Assembly (NCBI GenBank): GCA_035353175.1
Contig: DAOPZC010000026.1
Location: 1 to 56,857, forward strand
DNA from: DAOPZC01 sp035353175
GTDB taxonomy: Bacteria > Verrucomicrobiota > Kiritimatiellia > RFP12 > UBA1067
Direction of reading: 5' to 3'
DNA length: 56,857 nt
The notes beneath the pieces were generated by a model. That model saw nothing but the letters and a program-made list of their open reading frames with translations. It was not told the DNA's origin and did no database searches. A program made the translations under genes and the position numbers. Below are positions 45,867-53,525 of this stretch, piece by piece. Position 1 is the first letter of the stretch, and each line of letters opens with the position of its first letter.

Positions 45867-47260
45867 ACGAGCACGGCATGACGAGGCGGCGAACGCTGGC
45901 CTTTTTGACGGCGGGAGCCGCAGGACTCGGCGGAAGCCTCTACGGGCTGTCGCGAGCGGGAGTGATCCGCTTTCTGGACGACGACGCCAAGAATGACGAT
46001 CCCGTGCAACTGCAGCGGCTGCCCTACGCGCCCGAGCCCGGGCGGACCCTTTCGCGGCTCGGCTTCGGCGGCATTCGTCTGCCGATCCTCAACCGGAAAG
46101 ACACCGAGATCGATTACGAACTGGGGCAGAAACTCGTAGATTACGGCGTCCGGCACGGCATGAACTATTTCGACACGGGCTGGGTGTACCATCACGGACA
46201 GGGCGAGGTGTTCTACGGCAACGTGCTGAAAAAATATCCGCGCGAAAGCTTCATGCTGGCGGACAAGATGCCGACGTGGCTGGTGCACAGTCTGGATGAC
46301 GCGAAGCGGTTTTTTGAAGAGCAGCTCAAACGATGTCAGGTCGGCTACTTCGACAACTACCTGCTGCATTCGGTGCATACACTCAAAGAATTCAAAGACG
46401 TCTATGAAACGATGGGCGTGCTGGACTACCTCAACGACCAGAAGAAAAAAGGCCGTATCAGGCATCTCGGCTTCTCGTTCCACGGCGACGTACCGCTCAT
46501 GCAATATCTGCTCGACCATTACGAATGGGCGTTCGCGCTGATCATGCTCAACCGGCTCGACTGGGACGACGAAAACGAAAAGGACCCCAAAGGATACCGT
46601 GCGGGAACGCTCTACCGGATGCTGACGGCAAAGAGGATTCCCGTTTTCGTGATGGAGCCTTTGCGGGGCGGCATCCTCGCGCATCTGAACGGCAAGGCGC
46701 GCGCCGTGCTGAAAGCGGCGGAACCCAAACGGAGCGTGGCGTCGTGGGGCATGCGTTTTGTCGCGTCTTTGCCGAACGTCCAGACGGTGCTGAGCGGCAT
46801 GAACCGCCTCGATCAGGTGGTCGACAACGTGCGGACGTTCGCGGCCAAGTTCGAGCCGATGCAAACGCCGGAGCGGGCGGCGTTCGACCGCGCGATCGGC
46901 GAGTTTCAGAAGTATCCCATTGTCCCCTGTACGGCGTGCCGCTACTGCATGCCCTGCCCGTACGGCGTCCATATTCCGGAAACGTTCGCGTGGTACAATG
47001 CCTTCGCGGGCGAGGGACGTCTGCCGGCCGATTCCGGCCCCAACGATTCTCAGGCGTTAAGGCGCGTATTTCTCGTCAGCTACAACAACGCGATACCGCC
47101 TTCGGCGCGGGCGAGCCACTGTATCAGTTGCAGCAAATGCAAGGTCGCGTGTCCGCAATGGACGTTCCGCATTCCGGTGGAAATGGAAAAGATCGAGCGG
47201 TTCGTCGCACACGTGCGGGCGCGGTATGAGGCGAAAAAATCGGGGACGGCCACATGCTGA
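45863..47260 (+). CDS. Tat-type aldo/keto reductase with C-terminal Fe-S motifs
   Basis: 465 residues, start overlapping the previous stop (ATGA). A twin-arginine-like N-terminus (TRRRTLAFLTAGAAGLGG) suggests export. The aldo/keto reductase barrel (~65-335) has the catalytic set D104 (MNYFDTG), Y109, K135 (FMLADK) and H169 (LLHSVH). The C-terminal ~100 residues hold two four-cysteine motifs, CTACRYCMPCP and CISCSKCKVACP, as in the COG1453 group of iron-sulfur aldo/keto reductases. This pairs two-electron carbonyl chemistry with electron carriers. Its 3' end overlaps the polyferredoxin gene by 7 bp. In this cluster it could feed or receive electrons from the diheme proteins through the polyferredoxin. 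Confidence 0.92.
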   Translation: MNEHGMTRRRTLAFLTAGAAGLGGSLYGLSRAGVIRFLDDDAKNDDPVQLQRLPYAPEPGRTLSRLGFGGIRLPILNRKDTEIDYELGQKLVDYGVRHGMNYFDTGWVYHHGQGEVFYGNVLKKYPRESFMLADKMPTWLVHSLDDAKRFFEEQLKRCQVGYFDNYLLHSVHTLKEFKDVYETMGVLDYLNDQKKKGRIRHLGFSFHGDVPLMQYLLDHYEWAFALIMLNRLDWDDENEKDPKGYRAGTLYRMLTAKRIPVFVMEPLRGGILAHLNGKARAVLKAAEPKRSVASWGMRFVASLPNVQTVLSGMNRLDQVVDNVRTFAAKFEPMQTPERAAFDRAIGEFQKYPIVPCTACRYCMPCPYGVHIPETFAWYNAFAGEGRLPADSGPNDSQALRRVFLVSYNNAIPPSARASHCISCSKCKVACPQWTFRIPVEMEKIERFVAHVRARYEAKKSGTATC

Positions 47261-48699
47261 AAAAAATGAGGGTGGGGGCCGCGACGGCGCTGTTCGTCTG
47301 CGAGAACCTTTTTTTCATCGGGGTCGGCGGCGGGCTTGGCGTGTTCGAAAAGGTTCAGCTTGTCCCGGCGCTACTGGCGGCGAACATCGCGGCACTCATA
47401 TTGATCGCGGTTGTGACGCTTGTGTTCGGCCGTCTCTATTGCTCCACGCTCTGCCCGTTGGGCGTGTTTCAGGATCTCGTGATCGGCGCGGCGCGCGTTT
47501 TCGCAAAAAAGCGCTTCGCCATCGCGCCGGCGCATACGACGCTGCGCTACGTCCTGTTGGCGCTTGTCGGCTTGGCGTTTGCGTGCGGGATCGCGTTCGT
47601 GCCCGCTCTGGTCGATCCCTACAGTCTGTACGGCCGCATCGCGACGCACCTGCTGCAGCCCGCCGCATTTGCGCTGAGCAATGCGGCCGCGTGGATCGCG
47701 GACCGATGCGGGCATCCGCTCATTTTTAAGCAAGAAATCTTTGTCCGCAGCTTGTTGGCGTCTTCGGTCGCCTTCGTTTCGCTTGTCGGCGTCGGTTTTC
47801 TGTCGGCGGGGTGGGGGCGCCTCTACTGCAACACCGTCTGCCCGGTCGGGAGTCTGCTGGCGGTTCTGGGGCACCGCCCGTTGTTCAGAATCGCGATCGA
47901 CGGAGACCGATGCGTGGGGTGCGGCCTCTGTGAGCGCGCATGTAAGGCGGCGTGTATCGACGCGCAGGCGCGCACGGTCGATGTCGGCCGGTGCGTGGCC
48001 TGTTTCGATTGCTTGGGCAGTTGCCGCAAAGGTGCGATCCGGTATACGTCCCGTGTGGCGAGGATCGTTTCGTCTGATGAGGCAAGCGGAACGGCACAGC
48101 CGAATGGGACGGGACGCGTCGGCCGCCGCGGTTTTGTGACGGGGGCCGCCGTGTCGGCTGCGGCGGCCGCCGCCGCGGCGGCATCAAAAGACGGCAGGCC
48201 CCTGCAGGCTCCGGAATCGCCCGTTTCGCCGCCGGGATCCGGCGGCGGGGGACGTCTCTTGACGCGGTGCACGGCCTGTAATCTGTGTGTGGCGGCTTGC
48301 GAGGGAGGCGTGCTTAAACCCGCGTTGCTGGAGTATGGACTAGGCGGCATGATGATGCCCCGGTTGGATTTTTCGCGCGGGTTCTGCGGATGGGACTGCA
48401 ACGCCTGCGGGACGGTTTGTCCAAACGGTGCGATTCTGCCGCTCGCGTTGGAGGAAAAGCGGAAAACGAAGATCGGCCGCGCCGTTTACGTCCGCGCACA
48501 CTGCGTTCTCGTGACCGACGGCGTGCAGACCTGCGGTAACTGTGCCGAACACTGCCCGACGAAGGCGCTGACGCTGGTGGAGGAAAAAGACAAAAAGAAA
48601 TACCCGCGCGTCGACGAGAATTTGTGTATCGGCTGTGGCGCGTGTGAGTATCACTGCCCGTCCAAACCTTTTGCTATCCGGGTCGTTGGTTTGGAATGA
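47254..48699 (+). CDS. Membrane polyferredoxin: NapH-like half fused to NapG-like half by internal twin-arginine motif
   Basis: 481 residues. Residues 1-225 form a NapH/CcoG-like membrane part with about five helices and two CxxxCP motifs (YCSTLCPLGVFQD, YCNTVCPVGSLLA). A ferredoxin domain follows (CVGCGLCERACKAAC, CVACFDCLGSCRKGA). At R291-R292 there is a twin-arginine-type motif (GRRGFVTGAAVS followed by an alanine run), then a second polyferredoxin half (CTACNLCVAACEGG, CGWDCNACGTVCPNGA, CGNCAEHCPTKA, CIGCGACEYHCPSK) like NapG/MauM. In other bacteria these halves are separate proteins that pass electrons from the quinol pool to periplasmic enzymes. The fusion would place both halves in one chain. 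It ends 12 bp from the converging hydrolase-like gene. Confidence 0.88.
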   Translation: MLKKMRVGAATALFVCENLFFIGVGGGLGVFEKVQLVPALLAANIAALILIAVVTLVFGRLYCSTLCPLGVFQDLVIGAARVFAKKRFAIAPAHTTLRYVLLALVGLAFACGIAFVPALVDPYSLYGRIATHLLQPAAFALSNAAAWIADRCGHPLIFKQEIFVRSLLASSVAFVSLVGVGFLSAGWGRLYCNTVCPVGSLLAVLGHRPLFRIAIDGDRCVGCGLCERACKAACIDAQARTVDVGRCVACFDCLGSCRKGAIRYTSRVARIVSSDEASGTAQPNGTGRVGRRGFVTGAAVSAAAAAAAAASKDGRPLQAPESPVSPPGSGGGGRLLTRCTACNLCVAACEGGVLKPALLEYGLGGMMMPRLDFSRGFCGWDCNACGTVCPNGAILPLALEEKRKTKIGRAVYVRAHCVLVTDGVQTCGNCAEHCPTKALTLVEEKDKKKYPRVDENLCIGCGACEYHCPSKPFAIRVVGLE

Positions 48700-48711
48700 G
48701 TTTACCAATCC

Positions 48712-51700
48712 TCACGGCCGGGGTGCCGTCGGCGACATGTCCGTTATGCCCAGGGATTCGCGGATCGCGAGCGAGAACAACAGCCGGTGCAGTTCGGCGT
48801 AATGTCCGTCCTTCATCCGTTCCCGCATTTCGGCCAGCGTCGCCCGGGCTGCGCCGCACGCGATCTTTCCGTCGGCCAGGAGGTCGATGGCGTTTTGTGC
48901 GAGGTCCAACTGCGCCCGGCAGTAATCCGTGACGCCGGCGGGAACGACGGTCTTGGTCCCGGTGATTCGCAGCCGAGAATCGGCGGCGAAAAAGGAGCGC
49001 AGCTCGAAAGGCTTGAGCGCGACCGTGCCGTTGGCGATCAACGCGCCGGTCGAAAGGTCTTTGAGCGGTTGCGAGGAGGAGAGCGTCAGCCTGGTTTCGC
49101 AGCTGTCCCAGAGCATGGACACCGCATACACGTAGGTGCCCTTGGCCGTATTCAGATAGCGGGCGGTCACCGGATCCTGCGCGCCGGGCGCGTCCGTAAA
49201 GGGCAGCGCAGGCAGCGCGCAGAAGGCCTTGGCGAATTCTCGCGTCTCGGCATCGCGTCCCCAGGATCCCAGCGGCTGCGCGCCGATCAGGTAGCGCTGG
49301 ACATCCATCGCCGCCACCGCAAATGCCAGGTCTTTCAAGAAATACCGTCCGAACGGCTTGACGTCGGCGTTCTGGAAGAACCCCGCGTACACATCGTTTT
49401 TCAGCGAGCCGTTGAAGCTCTCGAAATAGGTGGGGGCGTTGTCCATGAAGCCGAGTTTGCCGTTCATGAATCGGGCGGCGACCGCAGGGTCGTAGAGCCG
49501 CTCGTTGTAGTTGGTCGCGGGGCTTCCCCAATGCTGGCGGTGGCGATGGAAGGTGTTGTTTCGTCCCTGGACCAGATAGACCCCTTCGATCGCCCGGAGC
49601 CGCGCAAGCAGCGCCGGGTTTTCGGGGGAAGGGCCGTCCGGGAGCTCCGACACCACATACAGTTTGACTCCGGCGCTGGCCTTGTCCATTTCGGCGCGGA
49701 TGCGGCGGAAGAGCTCGACCGATTGTTCGGCGCGCCAGTTCAGCCACGCGTCCCGCTGCGGCTCGCGGGTCAAGAAGTCCCGCCTTTCCGCCGGGCTTGT
49801 GGCCGGCACGTGAACGCGGGCCTCTTGGCTGAACCGGTTGACGGTGTAGTCGTCATACCCGTCATCCAGGGAGGTGTAGAACCCCACGTGATGCGTGCTG
49901 AAGCTGATGCCGTCAAAACCCGGGACGCGGCCGAAGCGCCGCGCCGTTTCCTTTGCGAGGCCGGCGATCATCGCGCGCACCTCGGGGCTGGCGTGGTTGG
50001 GCCGCGGCTGGCTTCCCGGGCGCACCGGCGGATCGTTGAACTTGGTCAGCACCCATCCCTTCTTGACGTAGTCTCCGGTTTCATAGGGCAGCATATACAG
50101 TTCCGGCAGGGTATACAGGTTGATCCCGGCAATCGTCGTGATGCCGCGCCGGTGCAGGGCTTCGGTCATGTAGCGGAAGGCTTCCGCGCCATAGGGGTAG
50201 AGCGTGTGCGACGCGCCAGCCATCGGGAAATTGCATCCGTTGTAGCGCACGAACGGATACTGCCAGGCGTTCTGCCCGGTATAGTCCAGATAGTCCAGCA
50301 GGCGCTCCGTGACGGCCTGCGCGTTTTTGACTTTGTAATCCCAGCCCAGATTCTGGTCGAAGGTCTCGTCCTCATCCTGATAGCCGAAGCGGCGTGGAGG
50401 CAGTCCCTCCGGAACATGCACGGCCAGCTTGGGCAGGCGGACGTTTCCGATCTCACGCACGCGAAATCCGGCGATGGCGGCGGGGAAGCCGTTGATCATC
50501 GCGCGCGCTTCGAACAGGTAGTTCGTGAGGCCCGGATGAAAGAGGTAGCGCGTCGTCTGCAGCTTGCCGGTGAGCGGATATTCATGGCCGCTCTGCACGC
50601 CGCCGCCGAGGCGGTCGCGGTGTTGCGCGCTTTTGCTCGCCGGGTACATGTACAAGCCCATCGAGCGGGGCTTGTCGTCCGGCCAGTCGATCTCGAGCAT
50701 CACCGGGCGGCCGTCTTGACACCGCGCCGGGATCTGGACTTCGAATGCGAAGCGGTTCATCTTGCGGTCGCCGCCTTCCAGATAGTCACCGATCGGAGAT
50801 GAAACAACCTGAACCCCTCCGGCTTCCAGCGTCCGGCCGTCGTGGATGTCTTTCGCGAAGATGACGTTGCCGAGCCTGACCTCGTCGTTGCCCGGCGGCA
50901 TCGCCGCCAGCGGCTGATACGCCAGCAGCTCAAACGAGCGCTGCACCGTGCCGGCGGGACGGCGCGCAGGCCCGAAGCATTCCGCCCAGCGTGCGAACAG
51001 GCGCGGCGCGGGCCCGACCGTGCACGTGACGCGGTACGCTCCGGCGGGCAAGCCGCGCACCGGCAGCCGCAGCTCGGCCGGCGCGGTCAGGCGCGGCGCA
51101 AAGGCCTTTTCCGCCACGACGCGGCCGTCCGCGTCGGAGATCTGGACGCGGATGCCGACGCGGCCGGTGGTGAGCGGCCGCTCGGCGGGCATCGGCCGCA
51201 TGTATGTGCCGCCCGGCGCCGCCAGCACGACGACCTCATCGTCTTTTCCGGCATCGATCACGGCGCGGTCGAGGAGCAGGTCGACCGGCATGTGCGTGCG
51301 GTATTCGTCGTAGATCTCGCCGTTGGAAAGCGGGCGCTTGAAGATTTTCAGCTCGTCGAACGCCGCTTCGGCTGCGCGTTGGCCTGTGCCCACCGTCAGG
51401 CGCGTGACCGTCTTCACATCCAGATTGGCGAAGATCTTGCCGTTGAACCCGAACGGCTGCTGATAGGGAAGGCCGTTCAGGTAGGCTTTACACCAGTCGC
51501 CTTCACTCCAGACCATCGCGACATGGTTCCAGTCACCGCGATGCCAGTCCGCCCGTGAATCGCGTTTCATCTCCTCGCCCTTCAGGTTGCCCGTGCGCCC
51601 CAGACCGAAAGAAATCCACCACGTCATTGCGATGTTCAGTTTCCGGCGGCCCGCGTCATCGAGCCCTTCGAGCATCGGATACATGGGGATGTCGCCGGAG

Positions 51701-52350
51701 TATCGGCCGTCCCAATCGCTTTTCATCCAGAACATCACCGTGCCGTGATCCGCAAACAGCCCTTTGGCGTCGTATTCCAGCTTTGGCTGACGGGCCGGGG
51801 CCTTGCCCTGGCCGGCAACCCGGACCGCCTGGCCCGCAACGCCGGGGACACGTTCGAGCTCAACCGCCCGGACGGGCAACCGTTCGCCCTGCGCCGTGAG
51901 GCCTGTCCACCCTTGGTCAAACGAAACATAAAAAGACGGCAGGGGATCGGTGGACACCTTTTCCGCTTCGGGCAGCGGCTCCCACTCCAGATCCCGGACC
52001 TCGATCGTGTTATGGTAGCCGTAAAGGCTGAGCCCTTTCAGCGGCAGCAAGTTGGCGGTGACCATTCCCTGCGGGTTGCCCGCGACGTGGATTTCGGTCA
52101 GCTTGGGCTGGACGTAAAGTTCCACGGTGACCCACGGCGCGTCCGCTTGGGCGGGAAACCAATTTTTCTGTCCTCGCACGCCGTTGTCGGCGATCTTCAC
52201 ATTGCGCTGGTGCAGTGCCGCGATGAAGTTCGCGCCATCATGCGTGTAGCAATGCGCCCTGAAACCGTCGCCGCCGGTCAGCTCGACTCCGAAGTGGCCG
52301 GGATTCTGCGCCGCCTGCGGGACCGCGCTCCGTTTCGAGGATGCCTGCAC
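48712..52350 (-). CDS. Very large glycoside-hydrolase-like protein with LamG domain, 5' end lost
   Basis: Up to 1212 residues. The frame is open to a GTG at 52350, but no signal peptide or ribosome-binding site is present and the first residues overlap the rrf2 gene in another frame. Sequence with domain character begins at about NPGHFGVELTGGDGF, right where the Rrf2 similarity ends (~52310), so the natural N-terminus is missing. A concanavalin-like domain (~20-105) precedes a LamG domain (~135-340; GTVMFWMKSDWDGRYSG, WNHVAMVWSEGDW, AAFDELKIFKRPLSNGEI). The ~600-1130 part is a TIM-barrel-like hydrolase body (TEALHRRGITTIAGINLYTL, FGRVPGFDGISFSTHH). A secreted glycosidase is likely for the intact gene; without a signal this copy may be non-functional. 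Confidence 0.72.
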   Translation of the reverse strand: MQASSKRSAVPQAAQNPGHFGVELTGGDGFRAHCYTHDGANFIAALHQRNVKIADNGVRGQKNWFPAQADAPWVTVELYVQPKLTEIHVAGNPQGMVTANLLPLKGLSLYGYHNTIEVRDLEWEPLPEAEKVSTDPLPSFYVSFDQGWTGLTAQGERLPVRAVELERVPGVAGQAVRVAGQGKAPARQPKLEYDAKGLFADHGTVMFWMKSDWDGRYSGDIPMYPMLEGLDDAGRRKLNIAMTWWISFGLGRTGNLKGEEMKRDSRADWHRGDWNHVAMVWSEGDWCKAYLNGLPYQQPFGFNGKIFANLDVKTVTRLTVGTGQRAAEAAFDELKIFKRPLSNGEIYDEYRTHMPVDLLLDRAVIDAGKDDEVVVLAAPGGTYMRPMPAERPLTTGRVGIRVQISDADGRVVAEKAFAPRLTAPAELRLPVRGLPAGAYRVTCTVGPAPRLFARWAECFGPARRPAGTVQRSFELLAYQPLAAMPPGNDEVRLGNVIFAKDIHDGRTLEAGGVQVVSSPIGDYLEGGDRKMNRFAFEVQIPARCQDGRPVMLEIDWPDDKPRSMGLYMYPASKSAQHRDRLGGGVQSGHEYPLTGKLQTTRYLFHPGLTNYLFEARAMINGFPAAIAGFRVREIGNVRLPKLAVHVPEGLPPRRFGYQDEDETFDQNLGWDYKVKNAQAVTERLLDYLDYTGQNAWQYPFVRYNGCNFPMAGASHTLYPYGAEAFRYMTEALHRRGITTIAGINLYTLPELYMLPYETGDYVKKGWVLTKFNDPPVRPGSQPRPNHASPEVRAMIAGLAKETARRFGRVPGFDGISFSTHHVGFYTSLDDGYDDYTVNRFSQEARVHVPATSPAERRDFLTREPQRDAWLNWRAEQSVELFRRIRAEMDKASAGVKLYVVSELPDGPSPENPALLARLRAIEGVYLVQGRNNTFHRHRQHWGSPATNYNERLYDPAVAARFMNGKLGFMDNAPTYFESFNGSLKNDVYAGFFQNADVKPFGRYFLKDLAFAVAAMDVQRYLIGAQPLGSWGRDAETREFAKAFCALPALPFTDAPGAQDPVTARYLNTAKGTYVYAVSMLWDSCETRLTLSSSQPLKDLSTGALIANGTVALKPFELRSFFAADSRLRITGTKTVVPAGVTDYCRAQLDLAQNAIDLLADGKIACGAARATLAEMRERMKDGHYAELHRLLFSLAIRESLGITDMSPTAPRP

Positions 52351-52510
52351 GCACGAGTTGCTGCACCACTTTGGCTGAATGGTTGGGCGAGAAGCCCAAG
52401 TCTTCGCAAATCGTGCGTACGGAACTAAAACGAGCGCCTCCGTCCGCCAGCCATACGCAGGTGTGCAACGCGATCGACATGGCTTCCGAGATGTTCAACA
52501 GACCGAGCAT
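52238..52510 (-). CDS. Truncated Rrf2-family transcriptional regulator (NsrR/IscR-like)
   Basis: 90 residues from ATG at 52510. Residues 1-67 are an Rrf2 winged helix: NISEAMSIALHTCVWLA, the recognition helix region FSPNHSAKVVQQLVRAGI, and the wing ERGPAGG. Normal members run to 130-160 residues and hold three cysteines for a [2Fe-2S] or [4Fe-4S] cluster after the wing. Here the sequence changes at about residue 67 (position ~52310) to an unrelated basic tail ending in LLHA, with no cysteine cluster. The DNA beyond that point reads as the hydrolase-like gene in another frame. The gene has its own promoter and operator (52538-52572). A working NO- or Fe-S-sensing repressor is doubtful in this form; the truncation may be real or an assembly artefact. 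Confidence 0.8.
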   Translation of the reverse strand: MLGLLNISEAMSIALHTCVWLADGGARFSSVRTICEDLGFSPNHSAKVVQQLVRAGILETERGPAGGAESRPLRSRADRRRRFQGALLHA

Positions 52511-52537
52511 AGTAAAAACGCCTTTTAAGCTGAAATC

Positions 52538-52572
52538 GGCATTAAAGTACCACATTGCCTAAACAGCGTCAA
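52538..52572 (-). promoter_or_regulatory. Promoter with overlapping operator, upstream of rrf2 (site C)
   Basis: On the minus strand TTGACG (52572-52567), 17 bases, TACTTT (52549-52544), the -10 lying in GGTACTTTAATGCC (52551-52538). Same architecture as sites A (55432-55466) and B (22629-22663). Its position upstream of the regulator implies autoregulation, and it also lies about 30 bp upstream of the candidate cupin promoter. Confidence 0.75.
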
Positions 52573-52603
52573 CGGGAATTTCTGAGCTTGCGGTCATTTC
52601 CGG

Positions 52604-52633
52604 TTCACGCTATGATTTTGAACACGTTAGGAT
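52604..52633 (+). promoter_or_regulatory. Candidate promoter for cupin-nrfHA
   Basis: TTCACG (52604-52609), 18 bases, TAGGAT (52628-52633), 17 bp before the cupin ATG at 52651. The match is moderate. Confidence 0.35.
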
Positions 52634-52650
52634 CAAAAACGGAGATATCA

Positions 52651-52995
52651 ATGGACGCGATGCTAAACGATGTGCGCGGGAAACCGATCGACATGGCCGC
52701 TTTCGTGGATTATGCGGGCGGCTCGGTGGTGAGCAAGACGCTGCTCGACAAGAAGGCGGGCACACTGACGCTCTTTTCGTTTGATGAGGGGCAGGGCTTG
52801 AGCGAACACACCTCGCCCTATGACGCCACGGTCCTGGTCGTGGACGGTGAGGCGACGCTGGTGATCGGCGGTAAGCCGGTGTCGGCCAAGACCGGCGAGA
52901 TGGTGATCATGCCCGCAGGCGTGCCGCACTCGCTGCGAGCGGACAAGCGCTTCAAAATGCTACTCGTTATGATCCGCGAAAAGGCCGCCGAATAG
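52651..52995 (+). CDS. Small cupin-domain protein
   Basis: 114 residues from ATG at 52651, preceded by GGAG seven bases upstream; upstream in-frame starts have no site. A single cupin barrel: FDEGQGLSEHTSPYDATVLVVDGEATLVIGG is the first motif region and VIMPAGVPHSL the second, with possible metal ligands in EHTS, and H in PHSLR. Cytoplasmic, function unknown. Small cupins of this type recur beside RIC proteins, hybrid-cluster proteins and nrf genes in anaerobes, so a role in NO or nitrite stress is likely. It is 42 bp upstream of nrfH and probably co-transcribed. Confidence 0.88.
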   Translation: MDAMLNDVRGKPIDMAAFVDYAGGSVVSKTLLDKKAGTLTLFSFDEGQGLSEHTSPYDATVLVVDGEATLVIGGKPVSAKTGEMVIMPAGVPHSLRADKRFKMLLVMIREKAAE

Positions 52996-53037
52996 GTCTT
53001 GGAACGTTCGCCGGACAGCCTGCAGAACGACAGTGTT

Positions 53038-53508
53038 ATGAAACGGATTCAGATCCCCACATCACCGGCCATCCTTCTTTGTTGCCTGCTCGGCGTGCTA
53101 TTAGGCGCGGGCGGGTACACCTTTCGGGAAGGCGAGGGGCTCGCCTATCTGGGCAGCGAATCCAAGACCTGCGCCAACTGCCACATCATGCGAGACCAGT
53201 ACGACGGGTGGCAGAAGGCCAGCCATCACGCCGCGGCCACGTGCAACGATTGCCACGTGCCCCATGGCTTCATCCCCAAATATCTCACCAAAGGCGAGAA
53301 CGGGTTCGAACATTCGAAGGCCTTCACGCTCCAGGATTTCCACGAGCCGATTCTGATCAAACCGAAAAGCGCCCGGATTGTGCAGAAGAACTGCATACGC
53401 TGCCACGGCGATTTGGTGAGCGACATGCTCGCCGACGACCGTGGCTCCGATGACCCGTTCACATGCGCACGTTGTCACGACAGCGTCGGCCACGGCCCGA
53501 CACGCTAA
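53038..53508 (+). CDS. nrfH: Cytochrome c nitrite reductase small subunit NrfH (quinol-oxidising tetraheme protein)
   Basis: 156 residues from ATG at 53038 (TTG at 52999 is possible but adds a hydrophilic start). A signal anchor (AILLCCLLGVLLGAGGYTF) keeps it in the membrane facing the periplasm. Four c-type heme sites: CANCHIM (with Met next to the first heme, the NrfH pattern), CNDCHVP, CIRCHGD and CARCHDS. It takes electrons from menaquinol to NrfA. Length matches the family. 17 bp before nrfA. Confidence 0.95.
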   Translation: MKRIQIPTSPAILLCCLLGVLLGAGGYTFREGEGLAYLGSESKTCANCHIMRDQYDGWQKASHHAAATCNDCHVPHGFIPKYLTKGENGFEHSKAFTLQDFHEPILIKPKSARIVQKNCIRCHGDLVSDMLADDRGSDDPFTCARCHDSVGHGPTR

Positions 53509-53525
53509 CCTAAAAAGGTTCCCCC

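Noticed and set aside
48620..48720. A terminator between the converging polyferredoxin and hydrolase-like genes
   Set aside because: The gap is 12 bp and no convincing stem with a U-tract is visible.
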